Shown here: in pieces, positions 54,430 to 63,490 of the stretch
How positions within the stretch are numbered: position 1 is the first letter of the stretch
Layout of the letters: every line of letters begins with the position of its first letter
Assembly (NCBI GenBank): GCA_009829735.1
Contig: CM020619.1
Span: 13,259,777 to 13,323,776 of the forward strand
DNA from: Pyropia yezoensis
Lineage: Eukaryota; Rhodophyta; Bangiophyceae; Bangiales; Bangiaceae
Direction of reading: 5' to 3'
DNA: 64,000 nucleotides
Program-made: the position numbers and the translations under genes
The notes under the pieces: model-generated
Told to the model about the DNA's origin: nothing
The model's database searches: none
Seen by the model: only the letters and a program-made list of their open reading frames with translations

Positions 54430-54625
54430 CAGGCCACCCCCCCACCCCCGAGTGCAGCCACCCCCCCCTGGCGGCCACCTCCCTGCGCCCTGCAGGCCAC
54501 ATCCCCCCCGTGAGCGGCCACCCCCTCTGGCGGCCACCCCCTGCGCCCTGCAGCACACCCCACCCCCGTGAGCGGCCACCCCCCTCTGGCGGCCACCCCT
54601 CTCTGGCGGCCACCCCCCTGCGCCC
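54430..54625. repeat. Minisatellite, core cccctctggcggccac
   Basis: Roughly eight imperfect units of 16-36 bp with interspersed ctgcgccctgcag segments. Confidence 0.7.
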
Positions 54626-54729
54626 TCGCTCTCGGCAGTGCCTGCTCCTTGGCCACGCTTTGGCCCCCCCCCCCTGGCAGGCACCCTTCAGCCGGTGCCA
54701 CCCCCTGCGACGCGCTCCTCCGTCGCGGC

Positions 54730-55145
54730 GCCGCCCTCTCGGGTGTCGCCTTCTTTTGGGGCCCTCCCCCTCCCTCGTGGCGGCGGTGCTCGCCGGCGTT
54801 GCCACCCCTCTGGCCGGCGCGGCCCTGTCCTGGTGTCGCCCCTCTTCACCGTGCTCCCCCTCCCTCGTGGCGGCGGTGCTCCTCTGGCGTTGCCCCCCCC
54901 CTGGCCGGCGTGGCCCTGTCCTGGTGTCGCCCCTTTTCGCCGTGCTCCCCCTCCCTCGCGGCGGCGGTGCTCCTCTGGCATTGCCCCCCCTCTGGCCGGC
55001 GTGGCCCTGTCCTGGTGTCGCCCCTCTTTGCGGCGCTCCCCCTCCCTCGCGGCGGCGGTGCTCCTCTGGCGTTGCCCCCCCTCTGTCCGGCATGGCCCTC
55101 GTCTGGTGTCGCCCCTCTGTGCCGCGCTCCTCCACCCTCGTGGCG
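54730..55145. repeat. 91-bp minisatellite, about 4.5 units
   Basis: The marker ccctgtcctggtgtcgcc starts at 54823, 54914 and, less one change, 55005; spacing is 91 bp each time. As 91 is not a multiple of three, each unit reads in another frame, and all frames are open. Coding is therefore unlikely. Confidence 0.85.
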
Positions 55146-55565
55146 GATCTGGCCTGTCGGCCACGTCTTTCTGCGGCGTTTGACGATGTTACTGCGACGA
55201 CCGGTTTTTTGCCACTGCGGCCACCTCTCTTTTGCGGTGCCCACGCCTCATTGCGGCCGGCGACCTCTCTCTGGTCGCACCCCCCCCCCTGTGACGGGAC
55301 AGCCCTCCCTGTTGGCGTCCAGCCTCCCCCCTCCGCAGCCCCCGCGGCGGTAATCCCTAACTTGCAGCGGTCACTCCCCCCCGGCGGCATTTATGTCCCC
55401 CTGTCCGCGCCTCTTGCGTTTGGGGGTCATCCCATCGAGGCGGCGGCGGGTGTTGTAGTCGCTGGCGGCAGCTGCGGTGGAGCTGGCAGCGTGGAGGGCA
55501 GCATGGGGGGGGGGGGGCAATCCGGCTGGATGACGGCGGGCGCCCGGTGGGTGGCTCGTGACTTA

Positions 55566-55690
55566 CGCGTCCTCGCGCTCGCCCTCCTTTTTCGGCGGAG
55601 GCACCTGTGGTTCCTGGGCTTTTTGGTGGACAGCCTTCAAGTCCATCAGGCGATAGCCATGCTCCTCTACCCGCTATAGGAGCCGCTGCC
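55566..55690 (-). pseudogene. Coding relic ending at a GTAAGT donor
   Basis: One minus frame reads RVEEHGYRLMDLKAVHQKA followed by a charged stretch PPPKKEGERED and then a GTAAGT splice donor at about 55571. The composition is plainly protein-like, but a stop interrupts the frame just upstream (WQRLL-stop-RVEEH). I do not recognise the family. Confidence 0.4.
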
Positions 55691-56129
55691 AGGTGGCTTT
55701 TTGCTATCTTTTGCGCCGGCCGTGGCCAAGGGGTGGGGGGTGGCGACGATGGGGGCTGTGGTGGTGGTGCTGACGGTGGCAGCGGCGGGTCACCGCCGCC
55801 CCCCCCCCTCCCAGCCCCGCCCGCCCCGGCCACGCTATCACCGTAACCACCGTATGCTCCCATTCTTTCGTGGGCGGGCACCGGGCCCGCCGCTCACTTC
55901 GCAACTATGGGTCGACAAAGGGTCAGAGAGCGTGGGGGGTGTCCAGGTGGACGGGTTGTTGCGTGCAGTCATGGAAACGAGATGACAGGATGAAAGGTGC
56001 TATTAAACGGGCAGCCTACGGAGCTTCAACGCCACCGATTCCACGTGCCGTAGTGACATCATTGCCGAGCGGCGGGGTCGACTCGGGCAGTTGGCTCGCC
56101 GCCGTCATGAGGTTGAAAAACCAGGCCGG

Positions 56130-56470
56130 TGGTGCCGCGTTGCCTGGGTGGTGCGGAAGACCAACCGTGGGTGCCATGGAGACAGCGGAGCCTGCCTCCC
56201 GCCATGGCACCCGCCCGCAAGGCCGCGTTCTCGGGCCTCCAGCTTCCTGTTGCGCTGCTCCAGCAGCTGCTTCTCAAGCTCGGCAATGCGGAGCTCGGCG
56301 GCCACATTGCTGGCCGCAGTTGCCCGGACGGCGCGCCGCCGCCTCTTTGGCGGCGGGCCTGCTGCAGCCGGAAAAGCAGGCCGAGTGGCACGGCCCCCAT
56401 CGCCCCTCTGCTCCCCCCCACCGTTGCCCCCATCGCCCCTCTGCTCCCCCCCACAATTGACCCCTTCGTC
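56130..56470 (-). pseudogene. Coiled-coil coding relic with a basic cluster
   Basis: The minus strand codes for KRRRR, then an unbroken amphipathic helix NVAAELRIAELEKQLLEQ and RKLEARERGL. Upstream is a Gly-rich repeat on the 30-36 bp minisatellite. The basic-plus-zipper arrangement recalls bZIP proteins, but spacing to a leucine heptad is not established. It probably belongs with the relic at 55566-55690. Confidence 0.4.
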
Positions 56471-56570
56471 CCCCAGCACCCTCCCACCATTGCTCCCATC
56501 CCCCTCCTCCCCCCCGCCGTTGCCCCCATCATCGTCCTGCTCCCCCCCATCAATGTCCTTCCCCCCCCTC
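56390..56570. repeat. Minisatellite, ~30 bp units (cccatcgcccctctgctcccccccacc)
   Basis: Five to six units, some in register with a ten-residue repeat on both strands. Confidence 0.7.
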
Positions 56571-57119
56571 CGCCCTGCTCATCCAGTCCTGCACCCATAC
56601 CCTCGGCGTCACCCTCATCAACGAAGGCGGGGGGCTAGCGATGGGGTGGGGTGTAGGACGCCGGGCCGCAAGACTGCGATGACGGCGGGCGAGGTGGCGA
56701 CGTCGGGGGCCGAGCGGCGACGACGGAGGGCAGGTTGGCGACGGCGGGGGGAGTGTTGGAGACGACAGGGGGCAGGGCGGCGCCCACTGCGGGTGGCGCC
56801 TGTTTTTGGCGCCTACTGCGGGTGTCACCGTTTTTGGGCACACACAGGGGGTTCGCCGGAAGAAAGGATCAGGTACGGCTGAGACATCGAGTAACCCTGC
56901 CGCCCTGGTACAATCGTGAAAACGTTCCAACCCTACTTCCATTTTCGGTTACTTGCTTACTTGCACGCACACACCCGCCGTGCAGCGCGCCCCTCACTTC
57001 GTCGCCCGGACACTGCGCTCGCACACCTGCGCGCTCCTCGCACTCTCGCCGCCGGCTTCATTGAATCCGGCTTCATTGAAGCGGGATCGATGAGCCGTCT
57101 CTGTCTTGCAGCTCTGACG

Positions 57120-57512
57120 CTCACCACCCATTCAATGTTGCTGACCTTCATGCCGCCCAGGACGGTGGTGAAGGCGGCGATGGGTCGGCTGCGACCCTCG
57201 GCATTACGGCAAAGGCGACAGAGCGTGTGGTCGTAGCAGTCTCGGCAGTCGTGTTCTTCAGCGCCGCACCGACCCCGCACCGTCCTGGGCGCGTGCTCGC
57301 ATCAGAGTGGGAGGGTCGGCGGCCAGGGCGGCGGCGAGGAGGTCTGCGGTGTCAGCGATAGCAGTAGTGGTATCAGTGGCAGCGTCCACGTGAGCGACGG
57401 GCCGTCGCGCAGCGCCAGTCCTGCTGTGGCTGCTGGGCCGCTGCTGCCCCCCCCCCCTCCCCTGACCCGCCTTCGACTGGGGCGGCCGGCCACGGCCGTC
57501 CGGCGGCCACAT
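57120..57512 (-). pseudogene. Cys/His-rich small protein or fragment, frame broken
   Basis: One minus frame carries IADTADLLAAALAADPPTL; after a one-base shift another continues with CGAEEHDCRDCYDHTLCRLC and then RPIAAFTTVLGG. The pattern C-x5-HDC-x2-C-x4-LC-x2-C resembles a zinc-binding treble-clef or B-box-like site. A decayed copy lies at 29165-29420. The family is not recognised. Confidence 0.45.
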
Positions 57513-58352
57513 GCCGGCATCTACACGGGAGCCGAGGCACCCACCCTAGCAGCCGGGGGCGGCCACCATCACGGGGTCCCCTGCGGTCACAGCCGCCGCA
57601 GCCTCTACACCGACGCCTGCCGTGAGGAGGTGGACGCGGCGCTTGCGCCTGCGCTCGCCGCGGCCGCGTTCTGGGCGTTGTGGAAAAGGGGGGCGAGGGG
57701 GCTTGCGGGGAGGGAGGCGGAGGCAACCCAATTCCAGTGCGCACCGCTCAACCCCACCTTCCTGATTTCTATCTGAACCCAGCCTTGAGCCCTCCTGCGG
57801 AGGCGCCGGCCGTGGCTCCCGTGGGGGGTACGACGGCCTCGCCTCGGCCGCCCGCAGTCGCTCAGGCGGTGCTCTGCGCCGCCCCCGCACGGAGGCAACA
57901 GCGGCCGGGGCCGCGGCGGCGGTGTTGGCGGCGGCGGCGGTGGCGGCGGCGGCGGCGGCGCGCCCATCCCCGCGGCGGTGCCACCGCCGTCGCACGGCCG
58001 CCGCCGCTGGCGCCGCCACAGTTCGCCGCCCGCGGCGGCGGCGGCTGCGACGAGCAACCGCCTTGCCACCCCCCCCGCCGCCACCCCCGCAACGGCCGGG
58101 CCCGACAGCCCGGCGCGGCGCCCGCCTACCATTGGCCGCTGGTGGGGCGTCGGCGGCGGGCTCGCCACTGCCGCCGCCGCCGCTGCCACCACCCGGCCCC
58201 CGCGCAGCCACCGTCGCACCGGTGGCGGCGGGGTCCTGGTGCGGTGCTGCGTCGTAGCCGTGTACCCTGCGCCTCGCGCGCGGCGTCGGGAACGGTGGGG
58301 GAGCGAAGCGCCAGGTACTGGGCGGCGTTTTCGGCGGCGCCTCCGCTGCTGA
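57513..58352. other. GC-rich spacer, no gene recognised
   Basis: Ala/Pro/Arg-rich frames on both strands with GCC/GGC microsatellite stretches (57915-58080). The upstream part of the ankyrin-like gene ending at 58901 may start here, but no exon is evident. Confidence 0.4.
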
Positions 58353-58901
58353 CCGGTTGATGCGACGGTAGCTCAGACGGAGGTACGGAAGCTGCGCGGC
58401 CCGTCGGGGAGTCCTGGTGAAGGGCCAGAGACTGTGGCGGCACTGCTGTCAGAGTCGTACAGTGACGGCGAGCGGTGCGGGGTCGTGTTCGAGCTACCCA
58501 ACGACTGCCCGAGCTTTGATGACGCTATCTTCCTCAAGGTTCAGGGGAAACGCAATGGACTTTTGCGAGATGGCGTGGTGGTCGTGTGGGTGCGGACCAA
58601 GACCCGTGGGGCCGCAGTCCTTCCAAGCAACATCGTTCCTTCCATTCTGAAGGCGTTAGAAGATTGCAAGGCCGAGCTGGTCGAGCTGTTTGGCGGCAAA
58701 GAGATATATGACTACTGGTTGCCGCGTTCTTGCTACCTACACGTGCTTGACAATGAGTTGGTGACCGACGAGTTGTGCGAGAACCCGAAGGCCGACAACT
58801 CGAAGGTCGTCACCTACAGCGACTGGGCGGAGTGCTCCATTGTCCGCTCCCGACCCGACGTCGAGGGGCCGTTTGGAGAGACCTTCTGTAACGCAGGGCG
58901 G
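58353..58901 (+). pseudogene. Exon of the ankyrin-like host gene, cut by the type-2 retroelement
   Basis: An open frame of about 180 codons with sound composition: VAALLSESYSDGERCGVVFE, FLKVQGKRNGLLRDGVVVVW, AVLPSNIVPSILKALEDCKA and YWLPRSCYLHVLDNELV. No domain is recognised. It opens after a stop at 58350 and a possible acceptor AG near 58370. The LTR at 58902 interrupts it. Reading on into the other flank (30299 downward, minus strand) keeps the frame for about a dozen codons up to a likely intron before the ankyrin repeats, so this is the gene's 5' part. Confidence 0.55.
58897..58901. other. Target-site duplication of the type-2 element (ggcgg)
   Basis: It directly precedes the LTR; the complement ccgcc stands at 30295-30299, next to the other LTR. 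Confidence 0.8.
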
Positions 58902-59307
58902 TGTAGCATATCCGCCCTTTGTACCGAATTCCGGTATTGTTTGGCTAGTAGCCCCCCTGACTGGTGGCCCCAACCTTGTCGGTATGGGCCCACTTGTGGC
59001 TCGCCCTTTGGGGGACTACTTTTGTTTTGTATTGTTTATCTGTCCTTGCCTTGGAGGGATCTTTTATGTTGATTGCCATGCTCGTAGCGATCGGCCGCCT
59101 GGCCTCCGCTCGGTCGCTCGACCAGCATGTTATTTCGCCCTTATCTGCGACGTGGGGGCTCGCCGCCGCCGCTCGGACGGCTTGCTCCCCATCGAACGTC
59201 TGAGAGCTAAAGGATTGTCTTCTTTGCCTTTACGGTAATAGCTGTCTCTTTGCCTTCCGGGCGTCGGTCGGTCCCATATCCTTTTATTGATCAACACTTA
59301 TTCCACA
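58902..59307 (+). mobile_element. Type-2 LTR, 5' LTR (406 bp)
   Basis: TGT...ACA termini, the same length as 30300-30705, with seven or eight differences by eye. It contains a CT-rich segment and ttttatt near the 3' end. The primer-binding site begins at once after it. Confidence 0.92.
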
Positions 59308-59325
59308 TTGGTGGAGCAGCAGGGG
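59308..59325 (+). promoter_or_regulatory. Primer-binding site of the type-2 element
   Basis: ttggtggagcagcagggg, identical to the site in both type-1 copies although the LTRs are unrelated. The following leader (59326-59527) has no recognised feature. Confidence 0.7.
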
Positions 59326-59527
59326 ATTACTGCTCGTGTGCGGTGCTGCCGTACGTTCGTACGTGTTCCTTGGTGCATTTTGGCAGCGTGTGTGACGATC
59401 TCTCGATCGGGTGTTGCTGGGCGACTACACCGATTGGTGAAGGCTGGACGACGCCGGGCGTCGTGCCACGAGGACCTTTTGGTCGGTGACGCGGGGCGCG
59501 CCGACACACGTTACGCCGGGTTGCGAT

Positions 59528-61276
59528 ATGGCTTCGGGAGCTCCTGATGGCGCTCGGCGCTCGAAGGGTAAGGGGATCGCCCTGCCTTCGGGTCACACGC
59601 CACCAGGCGGAGGGAGCGGAACAAGCCGCCCTCCGGCCCCTGAAGTTACCCCCCCCAACCCTGACTTGGAGGATGTCACTACCTCCAAGTTGGAGAGCTT
59701 GAAGGCGGTGGTGGAGGCACTTCGCGACCGTCTTGAGGCCCAAGAAGTTACCAACAAGGCGTTGGAGGAGTCTAACACCAGACTGGCAACTACTCTTGAG
59801 GAGCTGAGAAAGCCACCCTCAAATGAGACGTTTCGTCAACGGACGACGTCGAACCGACAGCTGATGGGCAAGGTGGACGTGAAGCCGAAGACCCAAGCGG
59901 CCTCTCAGGCAAGTCTGCTCATTGGCAATCTTCAGTCGAAGAATCGTCGGATCCGCGCGCTTGAGCGCCAGGTCGAGGACCTTACAGCAAAAGCCACGAC
60001 TAAGCGTCATGACGCACGGGAGGGAGACGCATCATCCGCTGATGATGGGCTGTCATCCGACAAGTCATCATCCTCGTCTTCCTCGTCTTCGAACGAGACT
60101 GATGACGGTGGCCGGGACCCCACCCCACCGTCAAGCCCGAGCCCGTCAAGCACGGAGTCCACTACGGATAGCTCGGACGCACACCGTCGACGTGTGCGCA
60201 GGCACCGGCGCCGACCCGCGCCCCACTCCGGACCCACGGAGTTGGGCGATCGTAAGATGGTCATTAGACCCGGCAACAGCCGCTTTAAGTCACTCTTGGA
60301 CTACCGGACCTACTTCCTTCTCCGACGGAGCACTAAGTATATACCATCTATGGTGAGAGATGCAAGCAAGATGAACAAGCGTCTCGACGGCGCGTTCCAA
60401 GGACAAGAGACCTTCAACAGTGGAGACCCCCTGGGTGTCTTCACCTTCCTCACGACGTTCCGCAGAGCCTGCGATGCCGCAGGGTTGACCCACGGTCGGG
60501 CGTTCCCACTCATTGCCTTCCGGCTGGCGGGAGCCGCTAAGCGCTCATTCGCTAGCGCGGTCAACACGATTGTTCGTGGCAAGCACTACGAACTTACCAC
60601 GTATGGTGAAGGAGTCAACTGGCTTCTCAAGAAATACGCAACTCATGCCGCTTTGGCAACGTCGTACCATGACATCATTACGATGACCCAACTGGACACG
60701 GAGGTCCCACGCGCGTTCGGCACCCGCGTGGAAGCGTCGTGCGTCCGCCTCTGTGGCCTCTTCTCCGCTCAAGATGTGAAAGATGTTTTCATCAACGGTC
60801 TCTCCGACCTGATCAAGCCGAACGTCCGTGTTCTGGACAGCCAGTTCCCTGATCGCCCCATGGCAGACACGGTTGCGGTTGCCCAAGGGTTCTGGGAGGG
60901 CGCTAACCGACTGCGTCAGTCAATCAAGGCCAGTCGCCCGCCCCTCATCAAGGTTAGTCGAATCGACTCGAGCGCTGCAACACCCCCCCCCACTCGGACG
61001 GTCGACCGACCTTATGCGCCTATTAAGGCCGCTCGAACAGACACCCCGAGGCCGCGGGCTACCGACATTTGTTACAACTGTAACGAGCCTGGGCACTTTG
61101 CCTCTCAGTGCCCAAAGCCCCGTCGTGACCGACGCCAAGCAAGAGTGATGGCACTCATTGACGACTCGGTCCGCGACCAAATCAACGCTATCGTCGAGAA
61201 CGAAGTCCTCCCAGACTCGGACGATGACGAGAGCGATGACGTTGGTGACGGCAAGGCTGACTCAAAAAACGAGTAA
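59528..61276 (+). CDS. Type-2 gag (582 aa)
   Basis: The start is the ATG at 59528 (gatATGgct); the frame is open slightly further but begins with GTG. There are two heptad-rich helices (residues about 48-95 and 138-165), a Ser/Asp-rich linker with SSSSSSSSSN, a basic patch HRRRVRRHRRRP, a helical capsid-like region of about 240 residues and a CCHC zinc knuckle CYNCNEPGHFASQC near residue 517. The C-terminus is acidic. The frame is fully intact and ends AAC GAG TAA, with a slippery site just before. Confidence 0.9.
   Translation: MASGAPDGARRSKGKGIALPSGHTPPGGGSGTSRPPAPEVTPPNPDLEDVTTSKLESLKAVVEALRDRLEAQEVTNKALEESNTRLATTLEELRKPPSNETFRQRTTSNRQLMGKVDVKPKTQAASQASLLIGNLQSKNRRIRALERQVEDLTAKATTKRHDAREGDASSADDGLSSDKSSSSSSSSSNETDDGGRDPTPPSSPSPSSTESTTDSSDAHRRRVRRHRRRPAPHSGPTELGDRKMVIRPGNSRFKSLLDYRTYFLLRRSTKYIPSMVRDASKMNKRLDGAFQGQETFNSGDPLGVFTFLTTFRRACDAAGLTHGRAFPLIAFRLAGAAKRSFASAVNTIVRGKHYELTTYGEGVNWLLKKYATHAALATSYHDIITMTQLDTEVPRAFGTRVEASCVRLCGLFSAQDVKDVFINGLSDLIKPNVRVLDSQFPDRPMADTVAVAQGFWEGANRLRQSIKASRPPLIKVSRIDSSAATPPPTRTVDRPYAPIKAARTDTPRPRATDICYNCNEPGHFASQCPKPRRDRRQARVMALIDDSVRDQINAIVENEVLPDSDDDESDDVGDGKADSKNE
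61264..61270 (+). promoter_or_regulatory. Slippery heptamer AAAAAAC for gag-pol -1 frameshifting (type 2)
   Basis: Read in the gag frame as A AAA AAC followed by GAG TAA. The -1 frame from here is the pol frame, which stays open into the protease. Confidence 0.75.
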
Positions 61277-62902
61277 GTCGAGGACCGGCGGGCAGTGTCC
61301 CCGACGCACCCTTGCCCAAACGACCCGCAAGACGTAAGATCACCAAGATCCAAAGCAAAGCCCATCGGCACTATGAGATCGCAGCCTGTATCGGCACTGA
61401 GCTAGCGAATACGCGAAGCTTAAGGCCCATACTTGACACCGGGGCAGGTGTCAACCTCATCCGACCGGATGTCTTGCCGCCACATTGGCGTGAGCACGCG
61501 ACAACTTTGCACAATGCCCCGCACATGGTTGATGCCAATGGGCAAACGATCAACGCGCCACAAGGCATCCACCTGTTTATTGACACCGGGGGGGTTCAAG
61601 CCTTTGAACGTTTCTACGTTAACCCAAACCTGTCCGTCAAATGCATCCTCGGCACCGAGTTTGTGGACAAGCACGTGGAGTCAATCTGGCCCCGACTCAA
61701 ACGTATCGTTTGGCAATCCTCGAACGATCGTTCGACGGCTCACTCTCCCATCTTGGGCATCCAGTACAACAATGTTACGGAACCACAATGGTCCGAAGGA
61801 TCATCCAAGGTCCGCGCGTGTAAGTAAACACGAATCAACGGCAAGACCGAACAATGGATCATGGTCAGATGCGAAGTACCCGGCCTGGTTACGCTGCAGC
61901 CAAACGCACGTCTTTGCAGACAAAAGTCAATGGCAATTGCCCGAGGAGTTGCAACAGTCAACCCGAACGAACCATTCCTGGTGGAGGTGTGCAACTTTGG
62001 GCCAGACATGACCATCATCTGCAAGGGCAGCATCGTGGCGTTCCCCGAACAACACCTCGGTCAAGTACTCACGGCTCCAACGGAGAAAGACGACCCGGCG
62101 GCGCCGAAGGACGAGCAAACAAAACCGTCACTCGACGACATCGACCTGCAAGATGCGCCAGAGTATTTGCATGCGCAAATCAAGACGATGCTAGCCAAAC
62201 ACGGCAAGATGTGGGACGGGACTCTCGGAGTCATACACGCTACTGAGCATGCCATCGTCACCCCACCAGGGGTCGCCCCCATACGAGCTCAACCATACCG
62301 AGCCGGTGCGTTCAAACGGGCGATCATCATCGACCAGATCAACAAGATGTTGAAGCTCAAGGTTATCAAACCCAGCCACAGTGACTGGGCCAGTCCCGTC
62401 GTCATTGTCCCGAAGAAGAACGGGAAGGCCCGGTTCTGCGTCGATTATCGACGATTGAACAGCGTCACCAAGAAGGATGCGTACCCACTTCCTCGTATGG
62501 AGGACTGCCTTGACTCCCTCGGAGGCGCCAAGGTCTTCACGTCTCTCGACTGCACTGCCGGGTATTGGCAAGTACCCCTGCGAAAGGAGGACCAAGAAAA
62601 GACGGCCTTCCCGACGCACTACGGCATCTTCGACTGGACAGCAATGCCATTCGGCTTGACCAACGCGCCGGCAACTTTCGAACGAGCCCTGGATATTATC
62701 CTGTCCGGACTCAAGTGGCAAGTTTGCCTAGTCTACTTAGACGACGTCATCATATTTTCGGCAACCGCCAAACAACACATCCATGATGTAGACACCGTCC
62801 TCACCCGACTTAGGGAAGCGGGCGTTACCCTCAATCTTGAGAAGTGCCAGTGGTTCTCCAACGAGGTGGAGTACCTCGGCCACAGCATAACGCCTGGCAA
62901 AC
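61270..62902 (+). pseudogene. Type-2 pol, 5' part: protease and RT, with in-frame stop and cut by type-1 insertion
   Basis: After the frameshift, the aspartic protease motif ILDTGAGVNLI is followed by a TAA at 61825-61827 in the same frame, then the frame resumes with the linker and an RT domain: VVIVPKKNG, FTSLDCTAGYWQV, MPFGLTNAP and the catalytic CLVYLDDVIIFS. It is broken at 62902, after the GHSITPGK block, by a type-1 LTR; the caaac at 62898-62902 is the target duplication. The next codons of the same frame lie at 34738 downward on the minus strand. Confidence 0.85.
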
Positions 62903-63265
62903 TGTAGCAATATGGTTGTCCGTATTGTGACCCTAATATCAGGGGGGCTACTTCTAATCCTTAACTTTCAATTTGAGAGTCCGAGCTGGTCACGGTATCT
63001 ATAAGTTACGTATGACCAGAGGGACTTGCATCTTGGGGTGGAGGGTAGTTAGTAGTGTCTCCGAGGGTTTATAACGAGGGGGCCGGTGGCGAATCCACCG
63101 CCGGCCAAGGTAGAACAACAAACCCCTCCCATTTGGGCTCCCATCTTGGTCCCGTGGCTTGCGCTCCAAGGACAGCAACCTTGGCCTCCCGGTGACGTTG
63201 GTGCCGATCCCCCTTGGTGAGTGTTCCCTGAGAGTGGACGTGCGACGGATTCCTATTGTGCTACA
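62903..63265 (+). mobile_element. Type-1 LTR, 5' LTR of the outer element (363 bp)
   Basis: The reverse complement of 34739-35101 with two visible differences. It is followed by a primer-binding site at 63266-63283, so it is a 5' LTR of a plus-strand element. The leader 63284-63490 has no other feature. Confidence 0.93.
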
Positions 63266-63490
63266 TTGGTGGAGCAGCAGGGGACGGGTTTCCGTCACCC
63301 TTGTGGTGACGCCGTCTTCGGCCCTGGCACACGGATAGGGATCCGGTCCTTTTCTTGTACTCGTGGTGTTTCGACCTGATCGATTGTGTTGAGCTTTTAC
63401 CTGTGACTGTGACCTACTGTTACTCTCCCCAATCTACCCCCTCGCTCTCTTATTCGTGGTGATCGTTGCGTCGGTTGACTGATTGTGACT

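Larger units (their letters stand above)
54301..57010. mobile_element. Possible 2.7-kb element bounded by ~110-bp inverted repeats
   Basis: The reverse complement of about 54301-54425 resembles 56870-57010: both contain caggtacgg, atcgag-aaccctgc, ccaacc-tacttccat and cggtt-cttacttacttgca in the same order. Identity is roughly 70-75% by eye. The interior holds minisatellites and minus-strand coding relics. It could be a decayed DNA transposon or an accidental inverted duplication; no transposase was recognised and I found no target duplication. Confidence 0.35.

Noticed and set aside
54384-55679. Plus-strand frame of over 400 codons
   Set aside because: It passes through a 91-bp minisatellite, so the repeated units are read in different frames; all frames are open there.
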